Shown here: positions 1 to 10,080 of the stretch, in pieces
Numbering within the stretch: the first letter of the stretch is position 1
Layout: every line of letters begins with the position of its first letter
Assembly (NCBI GenBank): GCA_964356295.1
Contig: CAYHHE010000049.1
Span: forward strand, 1 to 21,659
From: CAVQGZ01 sp964356295
GTDB lineage: Bacteria > Actinomycetota > Actinomycetes > Jiangellales > Jiangellaceae
Direction: 5' to 3'
DNA length: 21,659 bases
Translations under genes and position numbers: made by a program
Notes under the pieces: model-generated
Database searches by the model: none
Seen by the model: the letters and a program-made list of their open reading frames with translations, nothing else
What the model was told of the DNA's origin: nothing

Positions 1-122
1 CTTCACCCCCGGGCACCGAACCTGCGTCATCCCTGCGCCAGCTAGTGAGTCCAGGCACAATCTCGGTTCGAGCCGCCCTGTGGACGGTCTGGGTTGGAGC
101 TGCGGGAACTAGGGTCGAGCAC

Positions 123-746
123 GTGCACGAACACAAGCGATTCGACGCCGAGGCAGCGACATGGGACGACGACCCCGGCCACGAGGAGCGGCAGGTGGCG
201 GTGGCCCAGGCCATCGAGGAGGTAGTGGACCTCAACCCCCGGATGAGCGCGCTCGACGTCGGCGGTGGCACGGGTCGGTTGAGCATCCTGCTCGCCGACC
301 GGGTCGGCTCCGCGCTGGTGACCGACCCCTCCGCCGGAATGGTGCAGGTCGCACGGGAGCGGATCGAGGAGGCCGGGCTCAGTGACCGGCTGCGCACTGT
401 CCAAGCCGACCTGACGACAGATCGGCTCGGTGGGTCCTACGACGTGGTGTGGAGCTCCATGGCGCTGCACCACGTACAGGACCTGGATGGGCTGTTGCGG
501 TCTGTGGCGGGGCTCCTGGTGGACGGTGGTCGGCTGGCCATCGCGGACCTTGACGAGGATCCCGACGGCGCCTTCCACGCCGACAAGGCCGACTTCGACG
601 GACATCACGGATTCGACAGGGAACGCCTCACCGAGCAGCTCGCCCGCGCCGGCTTCGCCAACGTCAGCTTCGTCGACGCCACGACCCTCCTCAAGGGCGG
701 CCGCGAGTTCGGCGTGTTTCTGTGCACCGCGACCAAGGGCGCATGA
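123..746 (+). CDS. Class I SAM-dependent methyltransferase
   Basis: Predicted soluble methyltransferase of about 207 residues that would transfer a methyl group from S-adenosylmethionine to an unknown small molecule. The Rossmann motif I is clear near residues 44-52 (ALDVGGGTG). An acidic loop (VTDPS) follows near 67, a motif-II-like YDVVWSSMALHH lies mid-protein, and a GGRLAIAD motif-III strand comes after it. These fit the UbiE/Methyltransf_11 group, and the length is normal. The frame is open back to a GTG at 45, but those extra 26 codons look non-conserved. I prefer the GTG at 123, where the HEHKRFDAEAATWDDD sequence begins, as is common in this group; no strong ribosome binding site decides it. 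The gene converges on the toxin-antitoxin pair at 938-1443. The substrate is not predictable. Confidence 0.85.
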   Translation: MHEHKRFDAEAATWDDDPGHEERQVAVAQAIEEVVDLNPRMSALDVGGGTGRLSILLADRVGSALVTDPSAGMVQVARERIEEAGLSDRLRTVQADLTTDRLGGSYDVVWSSMALHHVQDLDGLLRSVAGLLVDGGRLAIADLDEDPDGAFHADKADFDGHHGFDRERLTEQLARAGFANVSFVDATTLLKGGREFGVFLCTATKGA

Positions 747-937
747 GCCCCAGCGGAGATCACTGAGTAGGACCAGACGTTCCGCGCGCGAGCAGGCCTC
801 GATCCCCGAGGGGGCCGCGGCGCGGGCGCTGCGTGGACACCGTGAGATGCCCCATTCCGCCGGGTATAGCGCACTCATAGACGGCGGCCTTGGCGGTTGA
901 CCGGAGTCGTTGCGAACCCAGCCCGCGGGGTTGTCTT
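747..937. other. Convergent intergenic region, possible weak hairpin
   Basis: This 191-base stretch separates the convergent methyltransferase and toxin genes. No coding remnant is convincing. A short hairpin (CCTCG, 5-nt loop, CGAGG) lies at 797-811 and could act as a weak bidirectional terminator, but it has no T-tract on either strand. Confidence 0.3.
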
Positions 938-1204
938 CTACTCGTAGTGGGTCCACATGCGCAGGATGTGGACCACACCGTCGTCGGGGAGCACCTCATA
1001 GACCAGGCGGTGCTGGATGTTGATGCGCCGGGAGTAGCAGCCGGCGAGGTCTCCGACCAGCTTCTGGTATCGAGGTGGGGTGACGAAGGGGTCCTGCGCG
1101 CTCAGCTCGAGCAGTTGCTGGGCCTTGGGCTTCAATCCAGACGAAGCCAGCCTCCTGGCGTCCTCCTGCGCTTGGCGCGAGTAGATCAGCGTCCAGTCAC
1201 TCAC
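938..1204 (-). CDS. yoeB: YoeB/Txe-family mRNA-interferase toxin
   Basis: An 88-residue toxin of the RelE superfamily, YoeB/Txe branch. Members cleave mRNA at the ribosome when the antitoxin is degraded. Supporting motifs are a DPF element near residue 38, YQKLVGDLAGCYSRRINIQHRLVYEV near 46-71 (the conserved SRRI..HRLVY core), and the C-terminal MWTHYE carrying the His-Tyr pair typical of the family. It starts with GTG at 1204 and overlaps the antitoxin stop by four bases (GTGA), which implies translational coupling. A longer in-frame reading up to 1492 only runs antisense-like through the antitoxin and is not real. Catalytic function is inferred from the family; the gene appears intact. Confidence 0.93.
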   Translation of the reverse strand: MSDWTLIYSRQAQEDARRLASSGLKPKAQQLLELSAQDPFVTPPRYQKLVGDLAGCYSRRINIQHRLVYEVLPDDGVVHILRMWTHYE

Positions 1205-1443
1205 CAGTCGAGCTCGGTGGAGCCGGCGTCGATCCCTTCGGCGCGCGCCTGGCGGATCGACTCGCTCAAACCTGGCACCGAGGCCAGGAACAGCGTCTCC
1301 TGGATGGCCTGCCAGTCCTCTTCGCCGATGAGCACCGCGTTTCCCCGCGCCCCGGTGATGGTCAGCGGCTCGGACTCGTCGTTGACCTGGTCGATCAGCC
1401 GGTACAGGTTCGCTCGTGCCGTCGTTGCGCTCACTGCGGTCAT
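1201..1443 (-). CDS. yefM: YefM/Phd-family antitoxin
   Basis: An 80-residue antitoxin that should neutralise the downstream YoeB-type toxin and repress its own promoter. The N-terminal half (AVSATTARANLYRLIDQVNDESEPLTITGARGNAVLIGEEDWQAI) is the Phd/YefM DNA-binding and dimerisation fold. The C-terminal tail, about residues 55-80, would wrap the toxin. I chose the ATG at 1443 over a TTG at 1464 because a strong Shine-Dalgarno sequence (GGAGG) sits nine bases before it. The toxin follows with a four-base overlap. A promoter and palindromic operator lie just upstream at 1464-1492. The module appears complete. Confidence 0.93.
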   Translation of the reverse strand: MTAVSATTARANLYRLIDQVNDESEPLTITGARGNAVLIGEEDWQAIQETLFLASVPGLSESIRQARAEGIDAGSTELDW

Positions 1444-1463
1444 CACATCCCACCTCCAGACCA

Positions 1464-1492
1464 ACCGTACGCCATCGCGTACGCTTCACCAA
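1464..1492 (-). promoter_or_regulatory. yefM-yoeB promoter with palindromic operator
   Basis: On the minus strand a -35-like TTGGTG (1492-1487) is followed, after exactly 17 bases, by a -10-like TACGGT (1469-1464). A perfect 7-bp inverted repeat, CGTACGC-CATC-GCGTACG (1466-1483), fills the spacer and touches the -10. This is the arrangement expected for autorepression by the YefM/YoeB complex. The boxes are seen directly; their use is inferred. Confidence 0.7.
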
Positions 1493-1646
1493 GTGCCGCC
1501 TAAGCGGAGCGCGAGCGCTGCACCGACAGACTGCAGACCTGCTGCGTCACACAGGCCGCATCTTGGGCGTAGCGTTCACGTCATTGTTGCGCCTACTCGA
1601 CGCCGCCCCGGTCATCGCCGCCACTTGCGTCCGCCGGGAGCCTCCG

Positions 1647-1831
1647 TCAGCCGGTCGGCTTGCGGCAGCGGACGCTGAGGTCCACGAACCCGGCATTCTC
1701 GATCATGCCCCGGGTGTCGGCTTCGTTCAGGGCCAGACGCTACGGGCGGTCCGCTCGCTGGACGGCTTCCTCGGGTCAGCCAGGAGTTCGTCGACGGTGA
1801 CGAACCGTCCACCCGGACGCAGTACCCGCTA
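1647..1831 (-). pseudogene. Remnant of a SAM methyltransferase C-terminus
   Basis: Reading the minus strand from 1828 gives RVLRPGGRFVTVDELLADP, the motif-III region of a class I methyltransferase. It runs on to SVWP and then hits TGA. A one-base shift restores LNEADTRGMIENAGFVDL followed by a basic tail and a stop at 1647-1649. A TAG sits immediately before RVLRPGG, so nothing upstream is open in this frame. It is therefore a C-terminal fragment with at least one frameshift. It is not a copy of the intact methyltransferase at 123-746, whose C-terminus differs. Confidence 0.65.
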
Positions 1832-1977
1832 CACCCGGCTGTCACAAACGCACTGGTTGCGGGAAGAAGCGGACGTTTGAGGTTGGCGATCTCGATCCTG
1901 AGCCGAGTGGACGGTGATCGGGTGATCAGCGGTCGATCGAGGACTTGTCGGCGTGGAGCGGCTGTGCCGGGCGCTCT

Positions 1978-2185
1978 CGTTGTGGTGGGAGCGCGCCGCC
2001 AGGACGACCGGCTCGTCGTCATCCGGCGACGCCGACGAGCTGGTGCTCCTCGCTCGGGCTTGCCGATGCCCGTGGTGGGGTCGCGCAGCGTGCCGTCGAG
2101 CAGGAGGTCGGTGCGGGTGATCATCGCCCGCTCCGGGCGCGGCCAGGGGTGTCGTCCTGCCAGCCGGGTGTGTGTGCCGACGGTG
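1978..2185 (-). pseudogene. Degenerate YoeB/Txe toxin remnant
   Basis: Minus-strand reading from about 2175 shows pieces of a Txe/YoeB toxin in several frames. First comes a GWQDD-like start, then ITRTDLLLDGTLRDPTTGIGKPE (a hallmark of the family, ending near 2053). A shifted SEEHQLVGVAG follows, matching the EHRLVY region, and then DDEPVVLAARSHH, matching the C-terminal beta strand and His. The usual PLK..L.G.WSRR segment between GKPE and the EH element is missing, so there is an internal deletion plus frameshifts. This is a dead second toxin of the same family as the intact one at 938-1204. No antitoxin partner is recognisable. Confidence 0.6.
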
Positions 2186-2216
2186 GGCGCGTGGACGTCC
2201 CCAGGGGTGCACCAGG

Positions 2217-3365
2217 CTAGGAGAAGGCGACCGTGGCGTCGATGGCGGGGAGCTCGACCCAGGTGGCGCCGGGGGCGAGCAGCAGGGGCACGCCGGCATC
2301 GCTGGTGAGCACGAAACGGTCGACGACGTCGTCCTTGGACCACGTTCCTCGCACCGCCTGGCCGCTCGTGAACGCCACGAACGGTCCGGAGGAGTGGATG
2401 AGCTGCAGGACCGGGACGGGCGCCCCCATCCCGGGCGAGAGTTTCTCCATCGACGACTCGACCTGCAGCACCAGGACGTTTGTGGCTGAGACACGCGCGC
2501 CGTCGACGGTGACGTGCGGGCCCCAGGGTTGGTCTCGCTGGTACTGGCCGCTGGCCGGGTCGTAGCTCCAGCGCACGTCCCAGCCCGGGCCGTAGGGGAC
2601 GGTGATCGTGGTGGCGGGACGACCAGCGGCCGTCGACGCCGCAGCAGCGGGGTGGGCGTAGCTGAAGTACGGCTCCGGCGGCATCGCCGTCTCCGCGAGC
2701 TCGAGCAGCACCGGTGGACGGGCCAGCACGTGGTCAGGGGCAGGCCGGGACGGGTCGATCCGGTAGGCCCCGGCGTCCCGCGGCACCTGCAGCGACCCCA
2801 GGCTCTCCACGTCCGCCGTGGACTGCAGGTAGGCCATCACCCACTCCGCGGCCATGGTGTGCGCGAACACCGGGGTGAGCGGGCTGAGGATCGGCCCGTC
2901 CATCGGACGCGCGGACCGCACCGGGCCCACCTGGTCGGGGATGTCGGAGTGGAAGACCGCCGCCAGCCGGGTGTAGCTGACCCCGATCGGCTCACAGAAC
3001 ACGATGTCGGCCCGGTCGACCCCCACCTGCGGGTGTGCCGAGCGCACGTCGGACACCTTCACTGCCACCGCGGGCCGCTCGAGCAGGCTCGCATCCGACA
3101 GCGGTCGTCCCGTCAGCGGCTCGACCAGCGCCGGTGGCGTCGACGTAGGAGCCGACGTCGGGACAGGCGGGGGAGCCGCGACGGTGGCCTGCTCCTGGGG
3201 AGACCGCAGCAGCACCATCGCGACACCGGCAAGGCCGACCAGCAGCAGGCCCAGCACAACCCAGACGACCAGATGCCCGAGGCGCCCGGTCTCCGCCGAC
3301 CACGACCGGCGTCGGCGGCGTACCGGGCAGGTCGCACCCATCCCCGTCCAGGCGACTGACCCCAT
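2217..3365 (-). CDS. DUF3048 (YerB-like) membrane-anchored extracytoplasmic protein
   Basis: A 382-residue protein with a basic N-terminus (RRRRR near 16-20), one hydrophobic segment at about residues 31-53, and a Pro/Ala/Thr-rich linker at about 58-80. A DUF3048 domain fills the rest. It opens with LTGRPL and RPAVAVKVSDV, runs through ADIVFCEPIGVSYTRLAAVFHS and VGPVRSARPMD, and ends in a beta-rich C-terminal part. This is the YerB-type architecture, in which the domain faces outside the cell. The biochemical role of the family is not established, though some members sit near cell-wall or toxin genes. The ATG at 3365 is supported by a G-rich Shine-Dalgarno sequence six to ten bases upstream, held in a small hairpin (see 3366-3385). 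It appears to be a single-gene unit. Confidence 0.85.
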   Translation of the reverse strand: MGSVAWTGMGATCPVRRRRRSWSAETGRLGHLVVWVVLGLLLVGLAGVAMVLLRSPQEQATVAAPPPVPTSAPTSTPPALVEPLTGRPLSDASLLERPAVAVKVSDVRSAHPQVGVDRADIVFCEPIGVSYTRLAAVFHSDIPDQVGPVRSARPMDGPILSPLTPVFAHTMAAEWVMAYLQSTADVESLGSLQVPRDAGAYRIDPSRPAPDHVLARPPVLLELAETAMPPEPYFSYAHPAAAASTAAGRPATTITVPYGPGWDVRWSYDPASGQYQRDQPWGPHVTVDGARVSATNVLVLQVESSMEKLSPGMGAPVPVLQLIHSSGPFVAFTSGQAVRGTWSKDDVVDRFVLTSDAGVPLLLAPGATWVELPAIDATVAFS

Positions 3366-3385
3366 CTGCGCACCCCCTGGCGCAG
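3366..3385 (-). promoter_or_regulatory. Shine-Dalgarno presented in a hairpin loop
   Basis: Directly before the ATG of the DUF3048 gene the minus strand reads CTGCGC-CAGGGGGT-GCGCAG. A perfect 6-bp stem encloses an 8-base loop containing the AGGGGG ribosome binding site, and the stem abuts the start codon. The structure is visible in the sequence; a regulatory role is inference. Confidence 0.45.
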
Positions 3386-4146
3386 CTCCAGCGTCGGCGC
3401 GTTCCGGCGGGGGGTGCCAGTGCCGGTGGACCCGAATCGCCCGCCACGACCACGCCGAACCACCGCCCCAAGCCGACCCGCCACCATGAGAGTCCGGCTA
3501 TCGCAGTCGCCCTCGCAGCGGCTCCAAGAGTCGGGCGATCGCAGCGGAGAGCCCCGGAGGTCACGAGGCGAACTGCTCGCCGGGAAGCTCTCGGTGGTCG
3601 CGAGGAGGCGGGTGCGATCGTCGGGAGTGGCTCAGACGCTCGCCGATCCCCGCGGCCGCTGCCGGCCCGGACGAAGCCCACCAGGGCAACCGTCGCCGGG
3701 ATGGCCAGGACGGCCATGACGAGACCGGCAACCTGGTTGACCTCGGGAGCGACAGGACGGGTGGCGAACCCCACCGACTGCAGCACGGTGACCGCGTTGA
3801 CGACACCCCACACAGTGAGCACCGCCCACCGCGGAGCTGCCCGGCGGTTGGGCTGGTTCAAGACCCCCATCCAAGCCGAGCCACTCCCGATCACCGCGCT
3901 CAGTGCGCGGGTAGGTGCGTGCGTGCCGGTCAGCGCCCAGGGCAGCCCGGGCGTGGTCAGGTCGTGCCCATGGGTGCCGATCGCCGGCTGATGTAGTCGA
4001 GGCTGGCAGCCGCGCGGTCACTGCCCCTTCCGACCGGGACCGCAGCCGGATCCCGGGGCCAGTTCTCGTGGGGTGTCCGGGCGGTCGTGCTCGCCGCAGG
4101 GCGGAGGTTCGGAGGAGTCCTTGGCTCAGCCTCCTGGTTGGGCGGG
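3386..4146. other. Gene-poor region around the duplicated fragment
   Basis: Apart from the duplicated fragment at 3655-3900, no recognised gene lies here. A 13-bp inverted repeat (3621-3633 and 3878-3890) brackets most of the fragment. On the minus strand between 4146 and about 3955, a short frame with good third-position GC (ending ...SLDYISRRSAPMGTT and a stop) directly follows the CPBP gene. It has no convincing start and no family I recognise. Confidence 0.4.
3655..3900 (-). pseudogene. 5' fragment of a duplicated membrane-protein gene
   Basis: This segment is a near-identical copy of 19524-19769, the 5' half of the intact membrane-protein gene at 19263-19739. The spacing is constant (offset 15869) and I see only about seven substitutions, all in the last ~45 bases. 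On the minus strand it encodes MGVLNQPNRRAAPRWAVLTV through VALVGFVRAGSG, about 72 residues. It then runs into unrelated sequence (RGDRRASEP) instead of the WWLVAGPAV that follows in the full copy. The reading frame continues but no longer resembles the gene. It is a truncated duplicate, presumably non-functional. Confidence 0.85.
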
Positions 4147-4919
4147 TCAACTGGTCGCGATCAGGTGGATAATCGCGAACTGGAGGGCGTCGTGGAGGTA
4201 GTGGGCGATCATCATTGGCGCGATCCGACCGAAGCGCAGGTAGAACCCGGCCATGACCAGCCCGAACAGGCCAGCCATCACAGCCCCGGCAGGGCCCTGG
4301 TAGAGGTGACCACACCGAACAGCACGGCGGACAGCAGCACCGCTGCCCACCTCCAGGCCCGCCCTGGGGACAGGTTCCACAGCCGGGTCAGCAGGAACAC
4401 CCGCGCCAGTTCCTCGAACACCGCTGCCCCGATCACCAGCATCGGCCCCATCACCAGCGCGAACGCCCACGGGCTGGCGACCATCTCGTCGAGGAACGTG
4501 CCCAGGTTGTTGTCCGGCGCGCTGGGCAGCAGCCGGGACACCGGGCCGGCGAGCAGGACCTGCGTCCCGAGCGTCACCGCCGCAAGGCCCGCACCGAGGA
4601 GTGGGTCCCTCCACCACGTGCCGGCCTGCCGGTTCAGCTCGCCGATGCTCTCCCCGCACAGGTGGCGCAACACCAGCAGCATCACCACGACCATGCTCCC
4701 GCCCAGCACTGTGGTGTACCAGGCGAGATCGCGCAGTGACAGCGGCTCATCGGCGCGAACCTGCATGATCATGACGACGAGGAACCCCGGGAGCCATCCC
4801 ACCGCGATGGCCAGCCACTGCACCCACGCTGACCGCTGCCACGGCTTGCGCCGATCCGGCCCGCTGCCTCTCGCGGCGGGAGACGCGGCACTCACCTGAC
4901 CCCGCCCGCTCACACCCAC
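4147..4919 (-). pseudogene. CPBP-family intramembrane protease, frameshifted
   Basis: A polytopic membrane protein of the CPBP (CAAX protease/bacteriocin-processing, ABI) family. The frame from GTG 4919 gives several hydrophobic segments and the first motif, FEELARVFLL. It then ends early after FGVVTSTRALPGL at 4278. A second frame continues from HLYQGPAGAVMAGLFG to HYLHDALQF and stops at 4147. Inserting one base near 4306-4313 joins them into about 257 residues, a normal length, with FGVVH (FxxxH) and HYLHD (HxxxD) restored. The break therefore falls exactly on the second catalytic motif. It could be a true inactivating mutation or a sequencing error. The start codon is uncertain; a GTG at 4894 is an alternative. 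It follows the DUF393 gene by 51 bases on the same strand. Confidence 0.8.
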
Positions 4920-4970
4920 ACAGGCCGATCCACACTCCGCGTCTCGACCAGGGGACCTGCGCCAGGCGGC

Positions 4971-5357
4971 TCAGCGGCAGGCACCGCGCAGGACTTCCTC
5001 GGCTCCGGGCAGGTACTTGCGGGCTCGGTACAAGCGCGGGCCCATCCACCGCAGTCCCTGCCGGATGCCCGGAGCGAGCATGGTGCGCCCGACCGCCTGG
5101 TATGGCCAGCTGGCCAGAGTGAGCATCGTCCCCATCGCCTCGGGTCCGACGACGTAGTCCCCGTTCGGCATGCGCAGGACGGGCCCGTCGAGCACAGCAG
5201 CCTCGTCCACCCCGAGCCCCGCGAGGTCGACGGACTGGTAGGCGGCCATCCTGACAGGCGGGTCGATCGCTCTGCGGATCGTGGCCGACCCCGTCGCGCA
5301 GGTGCCGCAGTCGCCGTCGAAGAGCCAGAGGGGCTGGGTGGTCATCGTCGTAGGCAT
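4971..5357 (-). CDS. DCC-family (DUF393) thiol-disulfide oxidoreductase-like protein
   Basis: A 128-residue protein with the DCC signature near its start: LWLFDGDCGTCATGSATIRR, with the CxxC pair at residues 17 and 20. The YQSVDLAGLG and VLRMPNGDYVVGPEAMGTML blocks follow, as is typical of DUF393. The family is annotated as putative thiol-disulfide oxidoreductase, but substrates are unknown. The second hallmark half (WPYQAVGRTMLAPGIRQGLRWMGPRLYRARKYLPG) is also typical. ATG at 5357 or an internal ATG at 5345 could start it. Neither has a good Shine-Dalgarno sequence, so a leaderless message is possible. It is upstream of and co-oriented with the CPBP gene. Confidence 0.85.
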   Translation of the reverse strand: MPTTMTTQPLWLFDGDCGTCATGSATIRRAIDPPVRMAAYQSVDLAGLGVDEAAVLDGPVLRMPNGDYVVGPEAMGTMLTLASWPYQAVGRTMLAPGIRQGLRWMGPRLYRARKYLPGAEEVLRGACR

Positions 5358-5490
5358 GTGACCAGCATGCCCCGGGGGGTATATCGGCGCGTGTGGGAGT
5401 GGCCTATCTCGCTGATCTCGGGGCCCCGCGGCGATGACGCCGCTCAGCCACGCCCCTTGACGGTCCGCAGGTCACGAGGAGTGGGGCCAG

Positions 5491-6504
5491 TCACGAGAGG
5501 CTTCCGTGCGTCGCCTTCGCCCGTTCCATGGCGGTCACGTAGCTGCTGCGCTGCCAGGCGTTGCCCTCGGTCTCGGCCGGGACGGCGAGCATGCCACGCA
5601 TGGACTCGAGGCCGGCGAACTCCTTGCGCTCGAGGTAGGCCTCGAGCTCGTCCAGCATGGTCTGGGCGTAGCCCGGCCCACGCCGCAGCAGCGCGGACGT
5701 GGACATGACCACGTCCGCACCGACGAGCAGGTTCTTCACCACGTCGGAGCCGTCTGCGACCCCGGTGGTGGCGGCCAGCGAGACCGTGGTGTGGCGGCGC
5801 AGCGCGGCGATCCAGGTGCGGGGCAGGCGGCCCTCGTCCGGCGTGGACAGGGCCCAGGTGGTGGTGGCCTCCAGGGTCTCGATGTCCACGTCAGGCTGCA
5901 GGAAGCGGTTGAAGAGGACGAGCCCGTCCGCGCCCGCCTGCACGAGCCGCAGAGCCACGCTGCCCACTGAGCTGAAGTAGGGGCTCATCTTCACCGCCAC
6001 CGGGATCCCGACTGCGGCCTTCACCGCCGCGACGATGTCCAGGTGCCGTTCGATGACGCGGCTGCCCGGGGTGGTGAGGTCACCGGGGACGAAGTAGATG
6101 TTCAGCTCGAGGGCGGCCGCCCCGGCGTCCTGCAGCTCCCGGCCGAAGGTCACCCAGCCGCCGACGTCAGTCGCGTTCAGAGACGCGATCACGGGGATGT
6201 CGATCTCCCGGGACGCTCGCCGGACGAGGGTGAGGTACTCATGGGCGAGGTTACGCTCGTCGATAGTGGGCTCGGGGAAGTAGTCCAGGGCCTCGGCGAA
6301 CGAGTACGCGTGGGACTCCAGGAGGTCGATGTCGCGGGCGGCCTCACGGCGCAGCTGCTCCTCGAACAGGGAGAACAGCACCACCGCGCCCACCCCGCCC
6401 TCCTCGAGCGACTTGATGCCGTCGAGGTTCTGGGACAGGGGACCGGCCGAGGCGACCAAAGGGTTTCGCAGGGTCAGGCCGAGGTACGTCGTCGTCAGGT
6501 CCAT
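5491..6504 (-). CDS. Dihydroorotate dehydrogenase-like flavoprotein
   Basis: A 337-residue FMN-dependent TIM-barrel protein related to class 1 dihydroorotate dehydrogenase and PreA. Seen are MDLTTTYLGLTLRNPLVASAGPLS at the N-terminus, IPVIASLNATDVGGW, the NIYFV block where DHODs have their Asn/Pro loop, VAVKMSPYFSSV, GADGLVLFNRF, and a phosphate-binding-like GVADGSDVVKNLLVGADVVM near the C-terminus. The ATG at 6504 has a GGGAG ribosome site and lies two bases after the nifJ stop, so the two genes are almost certainly co-translated. In this context it is unlikely to be the pyrimidine enzyme. A role in transferring electrons between a metabolite and the ferredoxin/PFOR system is an inference. 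Confidence 0.88.
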   Translation of the reverse strand: MDLTTTYLGLTLRNPLVASAGPLSQNLDGIKSLEEGGVGAVVLFSLFEEQLRREAARDIDLLESHAYSFAEALDYFPEPTIDERNLAHEYLTLVRRASREIDIPVIASLNATDVGGWVTFGRELQDAGAAALELNIYFVPGDLTTPGSRVIERHLDIVAAVKAAVGIPVAVKMSPYFSSVGSVALRLVQAGADGLVLFNRFLQPDVDIETLEATTTWALSTPDEGRLPRTWIAALRRHTTVSLAATTGVADGSDVVKNLLVGADVVMSTSALLRRGPGYAQTMLDELEAYLERKEFAGLESMRGMLAVPAETEGNAWQRSSYVTAMERAKATHGSLS

Positions 6505-6506
6505 GG

Positions 6507-10070
<3,564 letters not shown>

Positions 10071-10080
10071 GGCCGTCTCC

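Noticed and set aside
42..956. A 304-codon minus-strand frame across the methyltransferase
   Set aside because: Shadow of the plus-strand methyltransferase, with no family resemblance.
1849..1862. A 14-bp direct repeat CGCACTGGTTGCGG also at 19225-19238
   Set aside because: The match does not extend on either side and could be chance in GC-rich DNA, though it lies near the other rearranged segments.
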